The translations under genes were made by a program, and so were the position numbers. The notes below the pieces were generated by a model that saw only the letters and a list, made by a program, of their open reading frames with translations, was not told the DNA's origin and did no database searches. From Mesobacillus zeae (GTDB lineage Bacteria > Bacillota > Bacilli > Bacillales > Cytobacillaceae): a DNA stretch of 64,000 nt. Location of the stretch: NCBI RefSeq assembly GCF_003570705.1, contig NZ_QWVT01000023.1:1-64000 (forward strand), written 5' to 3'. Below, piece after piece: positions 54,109 to 62,450 of the stretch (positions within the stretch are counted from its first letter, which is position 1; every line of letters begins with the position of its first letter).

Positions 54109-54300
54109 TTAGTTCCTTCCCACATATTCTTTACCTACTCTAAAACCAACTTCCGCCACATTATCGGTTGTATCAATATCAACTAAACTAATTCTTCCAA
54201 CAATATTGCCTGAGTTATCCCTTATTATATAGAATTCGATTTTTTTCTTTTTGTTCTGCTAATAATAATCTTCCCCTCGACCAGGTACCATTTATAGCCA
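54109..54300 (-). pseudogene. remnant of a GNAT acetyltransferase gene
   Basis: On the minus strand 54240 to 54109 reads IEFYIIRDNSGNIVGRIS, then LVDIDTTDNVAEVGF, then RVGKEYVGRN and a stop. This is the central part of a RimJ/RimL-like N-acetyltransferase, ending where VGRG of the acetyl-CoA loop should be. Further upstream (54241-54300) the likely continuation LLLAEQKEKK lies in another frame across an A run. No start or ribosome site. The rest of 53721-54470 holds no gene I can support. Confidence 0.7.
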
Positions 54301-54470
54301 TTTAATCAATTCCTTATAAAAAAGTGAAAAACTAGATCAATTCCCATCACCACTTCCATGAATTTCCTTGTTTCATACATTGTTCAAATATTTGGCATGT
54401 ATTGAAAGCATTTTTCATTCACCTATTTCATAAAAATAAAAGGATATGTAAACGTCCAGGGGGGAATAGT

Positions 54471-55151
54471 GTGGTATCAATCATCACATCCACGAATAGA
54501 CCATGTTTTCTTCAAAATATCATCCGCAATTTTGAAAATCAAGATATTGAAGAAAAAGAACTAGTCCTTGTCTTGCATGGCTTTACTGATAATGCGAGCG
54601 ATGGAGTGGTTGATAACCCGCTTATAAAACTATTATATTCTCCAAAGGAAGAGTCCCTTGGTACTTGTTTGAATGAAGCGATCCGGCACGCAAAATACAA
54701 TATTATTGCCAAATTTGATGACGACGATTATTATGGTCCCCGCTACCTTTCCGAAGCGCTTAAAACAATGGAAGAAAAGGATGCAGACATAATCGGGAAA
54801 CAATCTCTCTTTATCTATTTTATGGAGGATCAGCTACTGTCATTGCTGTTTCCGGGGAAGGAAAACAAATTTATCCAAAGCCAATCCGACACACTGGCTG
54901 GTTCAACTCTGATTTTTAAAAAGACGGTAGCAGAGAGAGTGAAGTTCCAACCTGTTTCATTAGGGGAAGATACTGCTTTTTTGGATAATTGTAAAAAACT
55001 CGGCATACGGATGTATGCTTCTACTCCTAATCATTATGTATATATCCGTTACCCACATCCCCACCATACTTCTGATTCTGATAACAGGCGATTAAAAAAT
55101 CACTGTTTCCCACTAATACAAACAAATTGTTTTCATGACTATGTCGATTGA
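54471..55151 (+). CDS. CgeD-like family 2 glycosyltransferase
   Basis: GT-A fold glycosyltransferase of about 226 aa. It opens VVSIITSTNRP, has the metal-binding FDDDDYYGP near residue 82, and a late acidic GEDTAFLD. The start is GTG 54471 with CAGGGGGG before it; an in-frame TTG at 54402 has no ribosome site. It resembles the N-terminal part of CgeD, a B. subtilis spore-maturation glycosyltransferase. It precedes a second glycosyltransferase by 16 bases on the same strand. Confidence 0.8.
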   Translation: MVSIITSTNRPCFLQNIIRNFENQDIEEKELVLVLHGFTDNASDGVVDNPLIKLLYSPKEESLGTCLNEAIRHAKYNIIAKFDDDDYYGPRYLSEALKTMEEKDADIIGKQSLFIYFMEDQLLSLLFPGKENKFIQSQSDTLAGSTLIFKKTVAERVKFQPVSLGEDTAFLDNCKKLGIRMYASTPNHYVYIRYPHPHHTSDSDNRRLKNHCFPLIQTNCFHDYVD

Positions 55152-55167
55152 TTGGGGGTGCTTGGTA

Positions 55168-56403
55168 ATGGATAAACGGTATTCAGAACTAGAACGGCTA
55201 AGAGAGAATCTGGAGTGCAGAAAAAAAATTGATAAGTGGGGAACTTATAACTCCACTTCACCTATTAAAAAAGAAATCCTAAAAAAATTGGAAACAATCC
55301 TCGAAAGTCAACCAGAAAAAACTATTTTCGTATTCCCTTCCCTGCTTGATTGGAATATTCCCCTTTTTCAACGCCCTCAGCATATCGCCTTAAATCTTGC
55401 CAAGGAAGGTGTATTGTACCTTTTTGGAACGGCGAATGTTTATGATCAAGTTGATACAATTGAAGAAATTTCTCCCCATTGTTTTTTGGTTAATATGAAA
55501 GATCCTGTAATTGAGGATGCTGTCTTTTCCTTTTTGCAAGATCTGAGCAACAGGGTAATTGTCCATTTATATTCAGGGGATTTAACTAGGGGAAATGAGT
55601 TTGTCAGAGAATGTATTGAGCGAGGCTTTGAGCTGCTATATGAATACATTGATGAACTGTCGCCGGCAATATCCGGTATCCCAATTTCCCGGCGCATTAT
55701 GGAAAGGCATTCGTGTATCCTTTCCGATCCATCCTGTTACGTTATCGCGACTGCAGATAAGCTTTACAAAGACATTTTAGATACTAGGGAACCTATTCGC
55801 AGCGCCCTCATTACCAATGGAGTAGATTATCTCCACTTCAGCGAAAAAGCAAAGGATAGCCGTACTCCTTTAATGGATCATATCATCAATGAGAAAAAGC
55901 CGATTATCGGGTATTTCGGAGCGCTGGCAAGTTGGTTCGATTATGATCTCATGGAAAAGCTTGCACAAAGCAAAGTAGATTATCAACTTGTCCTGATTGG
56001 CTTGGATTATGATCAAAGCATTAACAAAAGCCGATTGTTAGCTTATCCTAATGTTCATTACCTAGGAGCCGTTCCCTATGACCAACTGCCTTTCTACGCC
56101 CAAAAGTTTGATATTTCGGTTATTCCGTTCCTGATTAATGAGGTAACGATTTCCACCTCTCCAATCAAGCTATTTGAGTATATGGCTGTGGGCCGCCCGA
56201 TTGTGACAACCGCCTTGCCAGAATGCCTCAAATATAAGACCGTTTTCGTCGCTAATAACCATACTGATTTTTTGGAAAAAGTGGAATATGCTTTATCTGC
56301 AAAGAGCGACGTGCATCTTAAGGATGCGCTCCAGAAAGAGGCTCGGAAAAACACTTGGAATGATAAGGCTAAAGCAATTTTAAAACTGCTTATAATAGAG
56401 TAA
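55168..56403 (+). CDS. GT-B glycosyltransferase, spore-surface type
   Basis: About 411 aa. The N-terminal half opens with FVFPSLLDWNIPLFQRPQH, and the C-terminal half has GYFGALASWFDYDL, an IGLDYDQ strand and the acidic SPIKLFEYMAVGRPIV nucleotide-sugar site. The first 45 residues are charged and may be a coiled coil. The start is ATG 55168, with TTGGGGGTG before it. The gene at 59.6 kb codes for a clear relative with the same HQRPQ and KFFEYL features, so this is a paralogue pair in one locus. Confidence 0.85.
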   Translation: MDKRYSELERLRENLECRKKIDKWGTYNSTSPIKKEILKKLETILESQPEKTIFVFPSLLDWNIPLFQRPQHIALNLAKEGVLYLFGTANVYDQVDTIEEISPHCFLVNMKDPVIEDAVFSFLQDLSNRVIVHLYSGDLTRGNEFVRECIERGFELLYEYIDELSPAISGIPISRRIMERHSCILSDPSCYVIATADKLYKDILDTREPIRSALITNGVDYLHFSEKAKDSRTPLMDHIINEKKPIIGYFGALASWFDYDLMEKLAQSKVDYQLVLIGLDYDQSINKSRLLAYPNVHYLGAVPYDQLPFYAQKFDISVIPFLINEVTISTSPIKLFEYMAVGRPIVTTALPECLKYKTVFVANNHTDFLEKVEYALSAKSDVHLKDALQKEARKNTWNDKAKAILKLLIIE

Positions 56404-56509
56404 CCCAGCATTTTTCCGGCAAAGAACCATTTTGAAAATTAAAAAAGGAACCTCATTGTTTTTTGGTACGGTGATCAGTAAGATTACACCACAATAACAA
56501 AGAGGCCCT

Positions 56510-56544
56510 CCTTTGGATAACTGGACTGCCCAGTTATCCAAAGG
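56510..56544. repeat. perfect 15-bp inverted repeat between convergent genes
   Basis: CCTTTGGATAACTGG and its exact complement enclose a 5-base loop (ACTGC), about 110 bases after the plus-strand glycosyltransferase. There is no T run on the plus side beyond TTATTTG. It lies inside a larger weak fold (56440-56510). It may be a terminator or a mobile-element end. Confidence 0.55.
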
Positions 56545-56582
56545 CTTATTTGCCAATCTCATTCTGCAAAATCTAGTTTAAA

Positions 56583-57038
56583 TTAACGCCTATTTTTTTC
56601 GACCTCAAAAGAAATACTTTCAATATCCCGGCAAGAAATGATAACCGCTACGGCTGGGAGTTTTGGGGATTTCATTTCAGGCCGGATAATGACTATACAT
56701 CCTGTACATTTATCAAAACACTTAATAGTACCAATTATTTCGTCTCCGGTTTTTGTTCTGAATCGAAGAGTTTTATGTGCTTTTACTAAATCCGGAAGTA
56801 TACAGCATATACAATTGCTTGAATGCTTGCAATGGCAGTCTTTGTCGCAAGGACAGTCCTTATCGCAATGGCAGTCTTTATCGCAATGGCAGTCTTTATC
56901 GCAATTGCTTTTTTCTCCCTTTCTTAGAAGTTCATCTTTTTCTTTATGGGAAATCAAGCCGATTTTTGCAAATTTGTTTATTTCCTTTACATCGCTTTCT
57001 CGCTGACCCCACATGTTTCTAATATGGTCTAGATTCAT
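56583..57038 (-). CDS. cysteine-repeat protein, probable spore coat or crust component
   Basis: A 151-aa protein. Residues 45-71 are a run of DKDCHC-type hexapeptides (four near-copies: CHC, CHC, CPC, CHC) followed by more Cys (SSNCICCILPD). The remaining C-terminal part (about 85-145) looks like a small beta barrel: LRFRTKTGDEIIGTIKCFD, VIIRPEM, AVIISCRDIESISF. CotY/CotZ-type crust proteins are also Cys-rich and cross-linked. It lies at the 3' end of the cgeB glycosyltransferase unit. Metal binding by the repeats is also possible. The ribosome site AAGGAG is strong. Confidence 0.65.
   Translation of the reverse strand: MNLDHIRNMWGQRESDVKEINKFAKIGLISHKEKDELLRKGEKSNCDKDCHCDKDCHCDKDCPCDKDCHCKHSSNCICCILPDLVKAHKTLRFRTKTGDEIIGTIKCFDKCTGCIVIIRPEMKSPKLPAVAVIISCRDIESISFEVEKNRR
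56830..56901. repeat. 18-bp tandem repeat (four units)
   Basis: Four units of CAATGGCAGTCTTTATCG (plus-strand reading), with 0-4 differences each, code for the DKDCHC/DKDCPC hexapeptides. Units 3 and 4 are identical, so the array probably changes copy number by slippage. Confidence 0.85.
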
Positions 57039-57120
57039 AGTTAAGCTCCTTTCTCCTGAGATACCAGGTGGGTTACCCTATAATATTCTTCTTTAGAAAT
57101 GGGGGTGTTAGGCTATTTGA

Positions 57121-58215
57121 TCAATTTGATTCGTTTGGATGATTATTTACCTTGCTATATTGTTCATATATACGTACCAATTGGTTCACAACTACTTTAC
57201 AATCATAATGCCTGCGGACTACTTCAAAACCTTCTTGTGCAGCCTGATTTAGCACCTTTGGATTCTTGATCAGTTTGGCTACGCTGGACAGTAGTTCGAA
57301 GTCGTGTACTTGTTTAAAAGTACTTCCCATCATTACAGCATCATGGTTGTTATTGCCTATAAGCTCCCCAAATCCTTCCCACATCGCATAGACTGGCGCC
57401 TTACATGATAGCGCTTCCAACGCAACCCGACCGCTTCCAAAAACTAAATCTGAAATATTATAAATATCTTCTATTTTTTCCTCCCAGCCTATTAACTTGA
57501 TTTGGACACCTTGCCGTATTCTTTTTGGAAAGGCGTTTTGGACTTCTTTCAACTTTCCTCCATCACCAACAATAAGGATATTCAAATTACCCGAGCTTTT
57601 TGATAATTCGGGAATGCACCTTAAGAATTGGATGATTGGTTTTTCCTTCTCATCATCAAATCGGCTGATGAGTGAAATGGTAAACCCGTCACGATTCAAT
57701 CCAAGCTCCTTCATCAGGTGCTTATCCTTTTTCCTAGGATGGAAGATATCAAAATTAATGCCATTCCTTATGATTGAAATCTTCTCGGGTTCTACAACGT
57801 TGTTGAGCAAATGCAGCGCCACTCTATAGTCAACAGCAATAATCCTTTTTACACTTTGGCTGATTTCATTGCCGAGTGGAGAATCATCAAAACCAAAATC
57901 GTATAGCCCGTGCATGGTTACAACTAAAGGCTTTTGAAGCATAGCAGCGATTTCTTTCCCTTTAATGATCGCTGTAAACGGATGCGAGTGTACGATATCC
58001 GGATTGAACCTTTTTATTTCCTCGATGGAATCCTCAGACCAACTTAAGAATGTAAAATTGTCGGGAGAGATTTGCGAGAGGATTGAGGAGGAGCAAGATG
58101 CAACATAAAGAAGAACTTCATGACCAAGCTCGGTTAGTCCATTAATTATTGTTACGATATGGGTTTCCAATCCTCCAAAAACTAAATGATCTGCCAGCAT
58201 AACAATTCTCAACAA
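57121..58215 (-). CDS. family 4 glycosyltransferase
   Basis: GT-B glycosyltransferase, 364 aa. N-terminal ADHLVFGGLETHIV (acceptor loop), central SIIRNGINFDIFHP, then LISRFDDEKEKPIIQFL and a C-terminal VALEALSCKAPVYAM donor-site motif, although the usual EXXXXXXXE pattern is modified. The start is TTG behind GGGGGAATA. It lies 49 bases downstream of the PIG-L gene on the same strand. The sugar is unknown. Confidence 0.85.
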   Translation of the reverse strand: MLRIVMLADHLVFGGLETHIVTIINGLTELGHEVLLYVASCSSSILSQISPDNFTFLSWSEDSIEEIKRFNPDIVHSHPFTAIIKGKEIAAMLQKPLVVTMHGLYDFGFDDSPLGNEISQSVKRIIAVDYRVALHLLNNVVEPEKISIIRNGINFDIFHPRKKDKHLMKELGLNRDGFTISLISRFDDEKEKPIIQFLRCIPELSKSSGNLNILIVGDGGKLKEVQNAFPKRIRQGVQIKLIGWEEKIEDIYNISDLVFGSGRVALEALSCKAPVYAMWEGFGELIGNNNHDAVMMGSTFKQVHDFELLSSVAKLIKNPKVLNQAAQEGFEVVRRHYDCKVVVNQLVRIYEQYSKVNNHPNESN

Positions 58216-58264
58216 TATTCCCCCTTTTAGGCTATGCGTTTTTTTAAATTCTTTACCGAAGAGT

Positions 58265-58783
58265 TTAGTAAACTTTATGAATTTGCTCGTATTTCAATTC
58301 TCTTAAAGTTAAGAAATAATCTTTCTGAAGCTTAAAAAGGGAATAGTGATGGAGGAGTGCTAGCTTTTTTCTGTAAATGTCTGGGGAAAGCTTTTGGTCA
58401 CCAAAGCCAAAGACATATAAATTTTCCTTTACAAGGTCATGAAGGACTTGGGAGAGGGCTATATGCTGAGTATGCCCATACTCGCCCTTTAAATTATGTG
58501 TAACGATTTTTGTAAATTTATTTTCATCCAGGATTTTTTTAAGTTTTCGGCTAAGCAGTTTTCTGTCAAAATCTCCTTTCCACTCATCTGGAAAATCCCA
58601 AATTTCATGTTCTGCTTTTACTATGTTCATTACGTGAGTGAATTCCTTCGCCCTCTGCACGTTCCCCCCGTTTGTTACACATATGACCTTCCAGCCTGAT
58701 TCTTTTATTAATTCTCCACCGCCAAAAAGAAGTTCGTCGTCCGGGTGTGCTACAACTAAAAGTTTATCAGCCATTTCATGCAC
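58265..58783 (-). CDS. PIG-L family deacetylase
   Basis: A short PIG-L/LmbE-type N-acetylglucosaminyl deacetylase, 172 aa. The zinc motif is VVAHPDDELLFGGGE, and a later His is in HNLKGEYGHTQHIAL. Relatives remove acetyl from GlcNAc units of glycolipids, bacillithiol precursors or surface glycans. With three glycosyltransferases around it, action on a surface glycan is most likely. GGGGAGGTG precedes two close ATGs (58783 or 58774). It follows the kinase gene by 26 bases. Confidence 0.85.
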   Translation of the reverse strand: MHEMADKLLVVAHPDDELLFGGGELIKESGWKVICVTNGGNVQRAKEFTHVMNIVKAEHEIWDFPDEWKGDFDRKLLSRKLKKILDENKFTKIVTHNLKGEYGHTQHIALSQVLHDLVKENLYVFGFGDQKLSPDIYRKKLALLHHYSLFKLQKDYFLTLRELKYEQIHKVY

Positions 58784-58809
58784 ACCTCCCCACTTTTTAA
58801 TCGTAAAAA

Positions 58810-59499
58810 CTATAATTCTTCCAGGGCTTTTATAAAATCCGTGGCTTTCCGGTATCGCCGTTTAGGATCCTCACGCATTGCTTTCTCTAATATTTCTTTT
58901 AGTTTAGCGTGCTTGATCTTTTGTGCCTTGACATCTCCTGTTAAAATATACGTACATACTGCAGCAGCTGAATAAAGGTCATAACTGTCATCTATTTCTT
59001 TAGAAGAAGATGGTGCGAAAATCCAGTTCTTCACATCCCCCCTGAAAACGCCTTCAGAGTCTTTTAATCGTGCAGATTCAAAATCAATAATTTTAAGACT
59101 CAGCGTTTTATTGTTTGTTAGGATGATATTACTGGGAGCGATATCGGCATGTATGATACCTTTTGAGTGAAGGTACTGTAATCCTTTGAGAATATTGACC
59201 GTAACTTGGACAGCTTCCTTTTGACCAAGAGTGTCAAATTCATTGACGTTGAGTAGCTCCATGACAATACACGCATGATTATCATGGATGAAAAAATCGT
59301 AAAATTCCACAAGCCGTTCGTTTAGTCCGTAGATGTTCATAATCCATGCTTCTTTTAATCCAAGGGTTATATCCGGCATCTTTTTTATGGCAACTTTTCT
59401 TTGATAGAGTGGATCAAAACCAAAATATACAGAACTTGTTCCCCCATACCCTTCTTGGACTAAATTGACTTCATACCTTCCCCATAACTCGGTTTGCAA
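58810..59499 (-). CDS. Hanks-type serine/threonine kinase, soluble
   Basis: A 229-aa kinase domain with no membrane span or sensor domain. The Gly loop is QEGYGGTSSV, Lys 39 is in VAIKK, and the catalytic loop is H117-A-D-I-A-P-S-N124, as in HxDxxxxN. The metal motif is DFE (139-141) in place of DFG. An APS segment near 162 stands for APE. The core residues for ATP and metal are kept, so it may be active. It lies between a glycosyltransferase and PIG-L genes on one strand. Start: TTG behind GGGAGG, at somewhat long spacing. Confidence 0.85.
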   Translation of the reverse strand: MQTELWGRYEVNLVQEGYGGTSSVYFGFDPLYQRKVAIKKMPDITLGLKEAWIMNIYGLNERLVEFYDFFIHDNHACIVMELLNVNEFDTLGQKEAVQVTVNILKGLQYLHSKGIIHADIAPSNIILTNNKTLSLKIIDFESARLKDSEGVFRGDVKNWIFAPSSSKEIDDSYDLYSAAAVCTYILTGDVKAQKIKHAKLKEILEKAMREDPKRRYRKATDFIKALEEL

Positions 59500-59562
59500 T
59501 TTGGTTGTTTCCTCCCTTCTTTAAATTTGCAGATTGAGAGACATTATTTTTAGAGCCAGGAA

Positions 59563-60579
59563 TCAAGTTTTTTCATTTAATTTTTGTTTAATTATCCTCA
59601 AGGCTTCCTTTCCACGGTCTAACCAAGAATTTTCACTTGCAGCTTTTTGCCTTTCACTAACCTTTTCCAGGGTGTTCGTATCAATTGCATCCTGAATCTT
59701 TTCCAAAACAGTATTTTCATCGGCAAAGAAGCATAAATGCTTGTATATTTCCAGTTCTGGCAGCGGGGCACTTACTACAGGTTTTCCGGCAGACAGATAT
59801 TCAAAAAATTTAATAGGATTTGTCGCTTTAATCATTTTGGTCATTTTAAAAGGAATAATTGCTAAGTCAAACCAACTAAGGTATTGTGGCAAATCTTCAT
59901 AAAACTTCATGTCAAGAACCTTAATATTCGGATGATTAATTTCGATGATCTTTGAACCTATAAGGACAACGGGATAACGAGAGGCTATTTTCTTAATTAC
60001 TTCCACATCCAGCCACGAATAAATGGCACCGTAATAACCTATTAGAGGCTTGCCTTTTGTGACTGGTAAATCCTTTGGCCGATCACCAATTGGAGTGGAT
60101 GCTACTCTAAAATGGTCGAAATCCGCTCCGTTTGGCAGTAGCCATACGTCTTTTCTCTTTTTTTTATGGGATTGATAAATAGACTTAGAAGTAGCAAAAA
60201 TAATGTCGCACTTCTTTTCCATTTCGGGAATTAGATCTTTCCATACCGCAAACTCATCTGAAGGAAGGTCGCATGAGTCGAAAATGGTCAAATCTGGCTT
60301 CAGGCGGTTTATTTCTTTTCCTTGATTGACTGCACACCAAAGAACTACTTTGCCCACAAGGAAAGGTGATATATCGACATCCTTTTTGACAACCTTGAAA
60401 TTGGGGAGAGAAGGAAATGGAAGCTCTATTGGCTTATCTTGTTTGAAAAATGTTTCCGGGTTAATAAATAATACATTGGCTCCCAGTACAGCAAGCACCT
60501 TCATCATTTGTTGCGGCCTTTGGTGCATGAACTTGTAGTCAATTGCGGGGGGATAAATAATTGTGATCGTTTCTTTCAT
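59563..60579 (-). CDS. GT-B glycosyltransferase
   Basis: A 338-aa relative of the 55.2-kb glycosyltransferase. It opens TIIYPPAIDYKFMHQRPQQM, then has WLLPNGADFDHF, GYYGAIYSWLDVEVI and a donor-site NPIKFFEYLSAGKPVV. There is no signal or membrane span. The gene is second in the minus-strand unit after cgeB (34 bases between) and 63 bases before the kinase. Sugar donor unknown. Confidence 0.85.
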   Translation of the reverse strand: MKETITIIYPPAIDYKFMHQRPQQMMKVLAVLGANVLFINPETFFKQDKPIELPFPSLPNFKVVKKDVDISPFLVGKVVLWCAVNQGKEINRLKPDLTIFDSCDLPSDEFAVWKDLIPEMEKKCDIIFATSKSIYQSHKKKRKDVWLLPNGADFDHFRVASTPIGDRPKDLPVTKGKPLIGYYGAIYSWLDVEVIKKIASRYPVVLIGSKIIEINHPNIKVLDMKFYEDLPQYLSWFDLAIIPFKMTKMIKATNPIKFFEYLSAGKPVVSAPLPELEIYKHLCFFADENTVLEKIQDAIDTNTLEKVSERQKAASENSWLDRGKEALRIIKQKLNEKT

Positions 60580-60613
60580 ATAGTAAACCCCTTTTCTTAC
60601 ACTTTTTATAAGT

Positions 60614-61555
60614 TCATAGGTTAAGCTGGCTTATTATTTCTGCAGCTCTTTGCTTGTACGTATGGTTGTTATATACATACTTTTGTCCATTTAAAGCGAT
60701 CTTTTCTCTTGCCGAGCCATTTGCAAGATAATAATCCATTAATTCAACAGTTTCTTCATAGCTTTCAGACGAAACCAAATGCTCGTGATTTATAAACATC
60801 GCATCAATTGCTTTTGTTCGTTGAGTCAAAAAGAATCCGGAACAACCCAAAACTTCAAAAGTCCTCATCGACTGCATGGTGAGCGAATCCTCGATGGAGT
60901 GAACCCCCAACGTGATTTTTGCCGAAGAATACGCATAAACGGTTTCCTCATGTGCGATATAGCCTTTTGCGTAAGGGTCAGGGACGATAAATCGATGATT
61001 CGGGTTTTGCCAATCCATTCCGTATATTGCAATCTTTTTTCCCTTATCAATAAAAGGTTTTAAAATATAGTTATAAGCTTTATACCTCTCATCAAAAACA
61101 TCATAATTATTGCCAATATGGACAGCATCCAAGTCCGAGAAAACTTTTTTAGGGATTTTTTTCTGGTAATAATCCGGGTCAATGGCAAAAGGTATGCAAA
61201 TAGCCGTTAGTTTTTCCTTTTTGTAGTTTTCAAGCATTTCTACGCAAGGCGTAAGCGTGAGTTCGGATTTTTTTGCCCACTCCATAGCCAGTGAACTGTT
61301 GGCTACAGGATCCTCAATTGCCCAATAGATATGAGGGATAGAGTACTTTTCCAAAACGGGGAAAACAAATCTTTTTGTATCTACCCCACCTTCTGTAAAT
61401 AAATAATCCGGTTTAAAATCCTCAATTTTTTTTATTAGGCCTTCCTCTGACTGTTCAGGTACCTCCAACCGATCGGTTATCCAACCGTTTTTTTCAAACC
61501 CGGGCTGCATTCCATATTTTATGATTGGAGGTGGATTAGTGAATAATATCTTCAA
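60614..61555 (-). CDS. cgeB: CgeB-like spore maturation glycosyltransferase
   Basis: A 313-aa protein with the CgeB pattern: FTEGGVDTKRFVFP, the central PHIYWAIEDPVANSS, and the C-terminal KITLGVHSIEDSLTMQSMR and FEVLGCSGFFLT, which is the glycosyltransferase donor region. B. subtilis CgeB is about this length; cge genes are made late in the mother cell (sigma-K) and act on the spore crust. The start is TTG behind AGGGAGAG. It is the first gene of the six-gene minus-strand unit ending in the Cys-repeat gene. Confidence 0.85.
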   Translation of the reverse strand: MKILFTNPPPIIKYGMQPGFEKNGWITDRLEVPEQSEEGLIKKIEDFKPDYLFTEGGVDTKRFVFPVLEKYSIPHIYWAIEDPVANSSLAMEWAKKSELTLTPCVEMLENYKKEKLTAICIPFAIDPDYYQKKIPKKVFSDLDAVHIGNNYDVFDERYKAYNYILKPFIDKGKKIAIYGMDWQNPNHRFIVPDPYAKGYIAHEETVYAYSSAKITLGVHSIEDSLTMQSMRTFEVLGCSGFFLTQRTKAIDAMFINHEHLVSSESYEETVELMDYYLANGSAREKIALNGQKYVYNNHTYKQRAAEIISQLNL

Positions 61556-61640
61556 TATTAAGCTCTCCCTTTAATAACCATTAATAATAAATTGATACTC
61601 GCAGTTTCCACACAAAAAAGCATCTCATTGAGTTATTCTC

Positions 61641-61666
61641 ATGATATGCTTATCTCAAAGATGAGT
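61641..61666 (-). promoter_or_regulatory. sigma-K-like promoter before cgeB
   Basis: On the minus strand -10 CATATCAT (61641-61648) fits CATANNNT, and AC lies at the right 16-base distance (61665-61666). It lies about 85 bases before the cgeB start. A hairpin (61612-61654 region) overlaps it, which could be a terminator for something else. Sigma-K sites are short, so this is tentative. Confidence 0.35.
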
Positions 61667-61906
61667 GAGGCATTTGCGCACATTTCAAAAAAATTGGGTT
61701 AAACTGTAGCTTTTAAATTAAGTTTGATTAAAATAAACCTAATTAAGGTTGATAAATGAACAAATAGAAAGTGGTAAGGCCTGTTAAATTTCCCTCAATA
61801 TCGCCGGTTTAGAATTCCCCGGAAGGACTTCTCAGTCCTGCTATTTTTGTGTACTCATTTGCTTCTCTTTAAGACTGTAATCATTTGAAGATGTCTTTAA
61901 TTAAAC

Positions 61907-61945
61907 GAAAAAAGAGACCTTTTAGTCTAAAGGTCCCCCCCTCTT
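61907..61945 (-). terminator. terminator after the HNH remnant
   Basis: On the minus strand GACCTTTAGACTAAAAGGTC is followed by TCTTTTTTCG, about 50 bases after the HNH stop. The rest of 61556-61988 holds no gene I can support. Confidence 0.6.
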
Positions 61946-61988
61946 TTAATATTTTATCAATGAGCATTTATCTCCTCCAAGGATTTAT

Positions 61989-62430
61989 TTAGTATGCTGC
62001 CCACCAATGGCTTACAACACTTCTATGCATGCTTGTGGTAGGAAACAAATAAGAGAAGTCGTTATTTCCGCCATATTGCCTAGGTTTAACATGGTGAAGT
62101 TCGAATTCCTTCCAATTCCATTTTAGGTCTCCGTAAGTTTCTTTGTATTTTTTTTTCTCTCTTTCTTTTTTGCTATTCCATTTGACCCATTTATCAACTG
62201 GAACTATGGCCATCCGCTCTTTTCGGAAGATGTATATACTTTTTGTTATGATTGTTATAGATATTTGGATAGATACCTGCTTTCTTATTGGCTAATACCT
62301 GCCCTTGCTGACCAACATCGGTTTTTGGAAGTGAGCCTATCCAACCTGCCGTAACAATATTTCTTATTATTCAGAAATTTGTCGAGGAAACTTTATTGGT
62401 TTTTGAATCAATTTCTACATTCTCAGCGCC
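61989..62430 (-). pseudogene. decayed C-terminal tip of an HNH polymorphic toxin
   Basis: The open end (61989-62213) codes for 74 aa with FELHHVKPRQYGG and MHRSVVSHWWAAY, the HNH nuclease end of LXG-type secreted toxins. Upstream, in another frame, 62214-62340 reads GWIGSLPKTDVGQQGQVLAN, then IYPNIYNNHN and LPKRADGH, which continues directly into the 74-aa part after a +1 shift. Still further upstream there is an in-frame stop near 62380. No LXG domain and no immunity gene are present. This is a remnant, not a working toxin. Confidence 0.7.
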
Positions 62431-62450
62431 TGCAATGGCAGCCGCCCTTT

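Noticed and set aside
56830-56901. CRISPR-like array
   Set aside because: The 18-bp units are directly adjacent, without spacers, and code in frame for a hexapeptide repeat.
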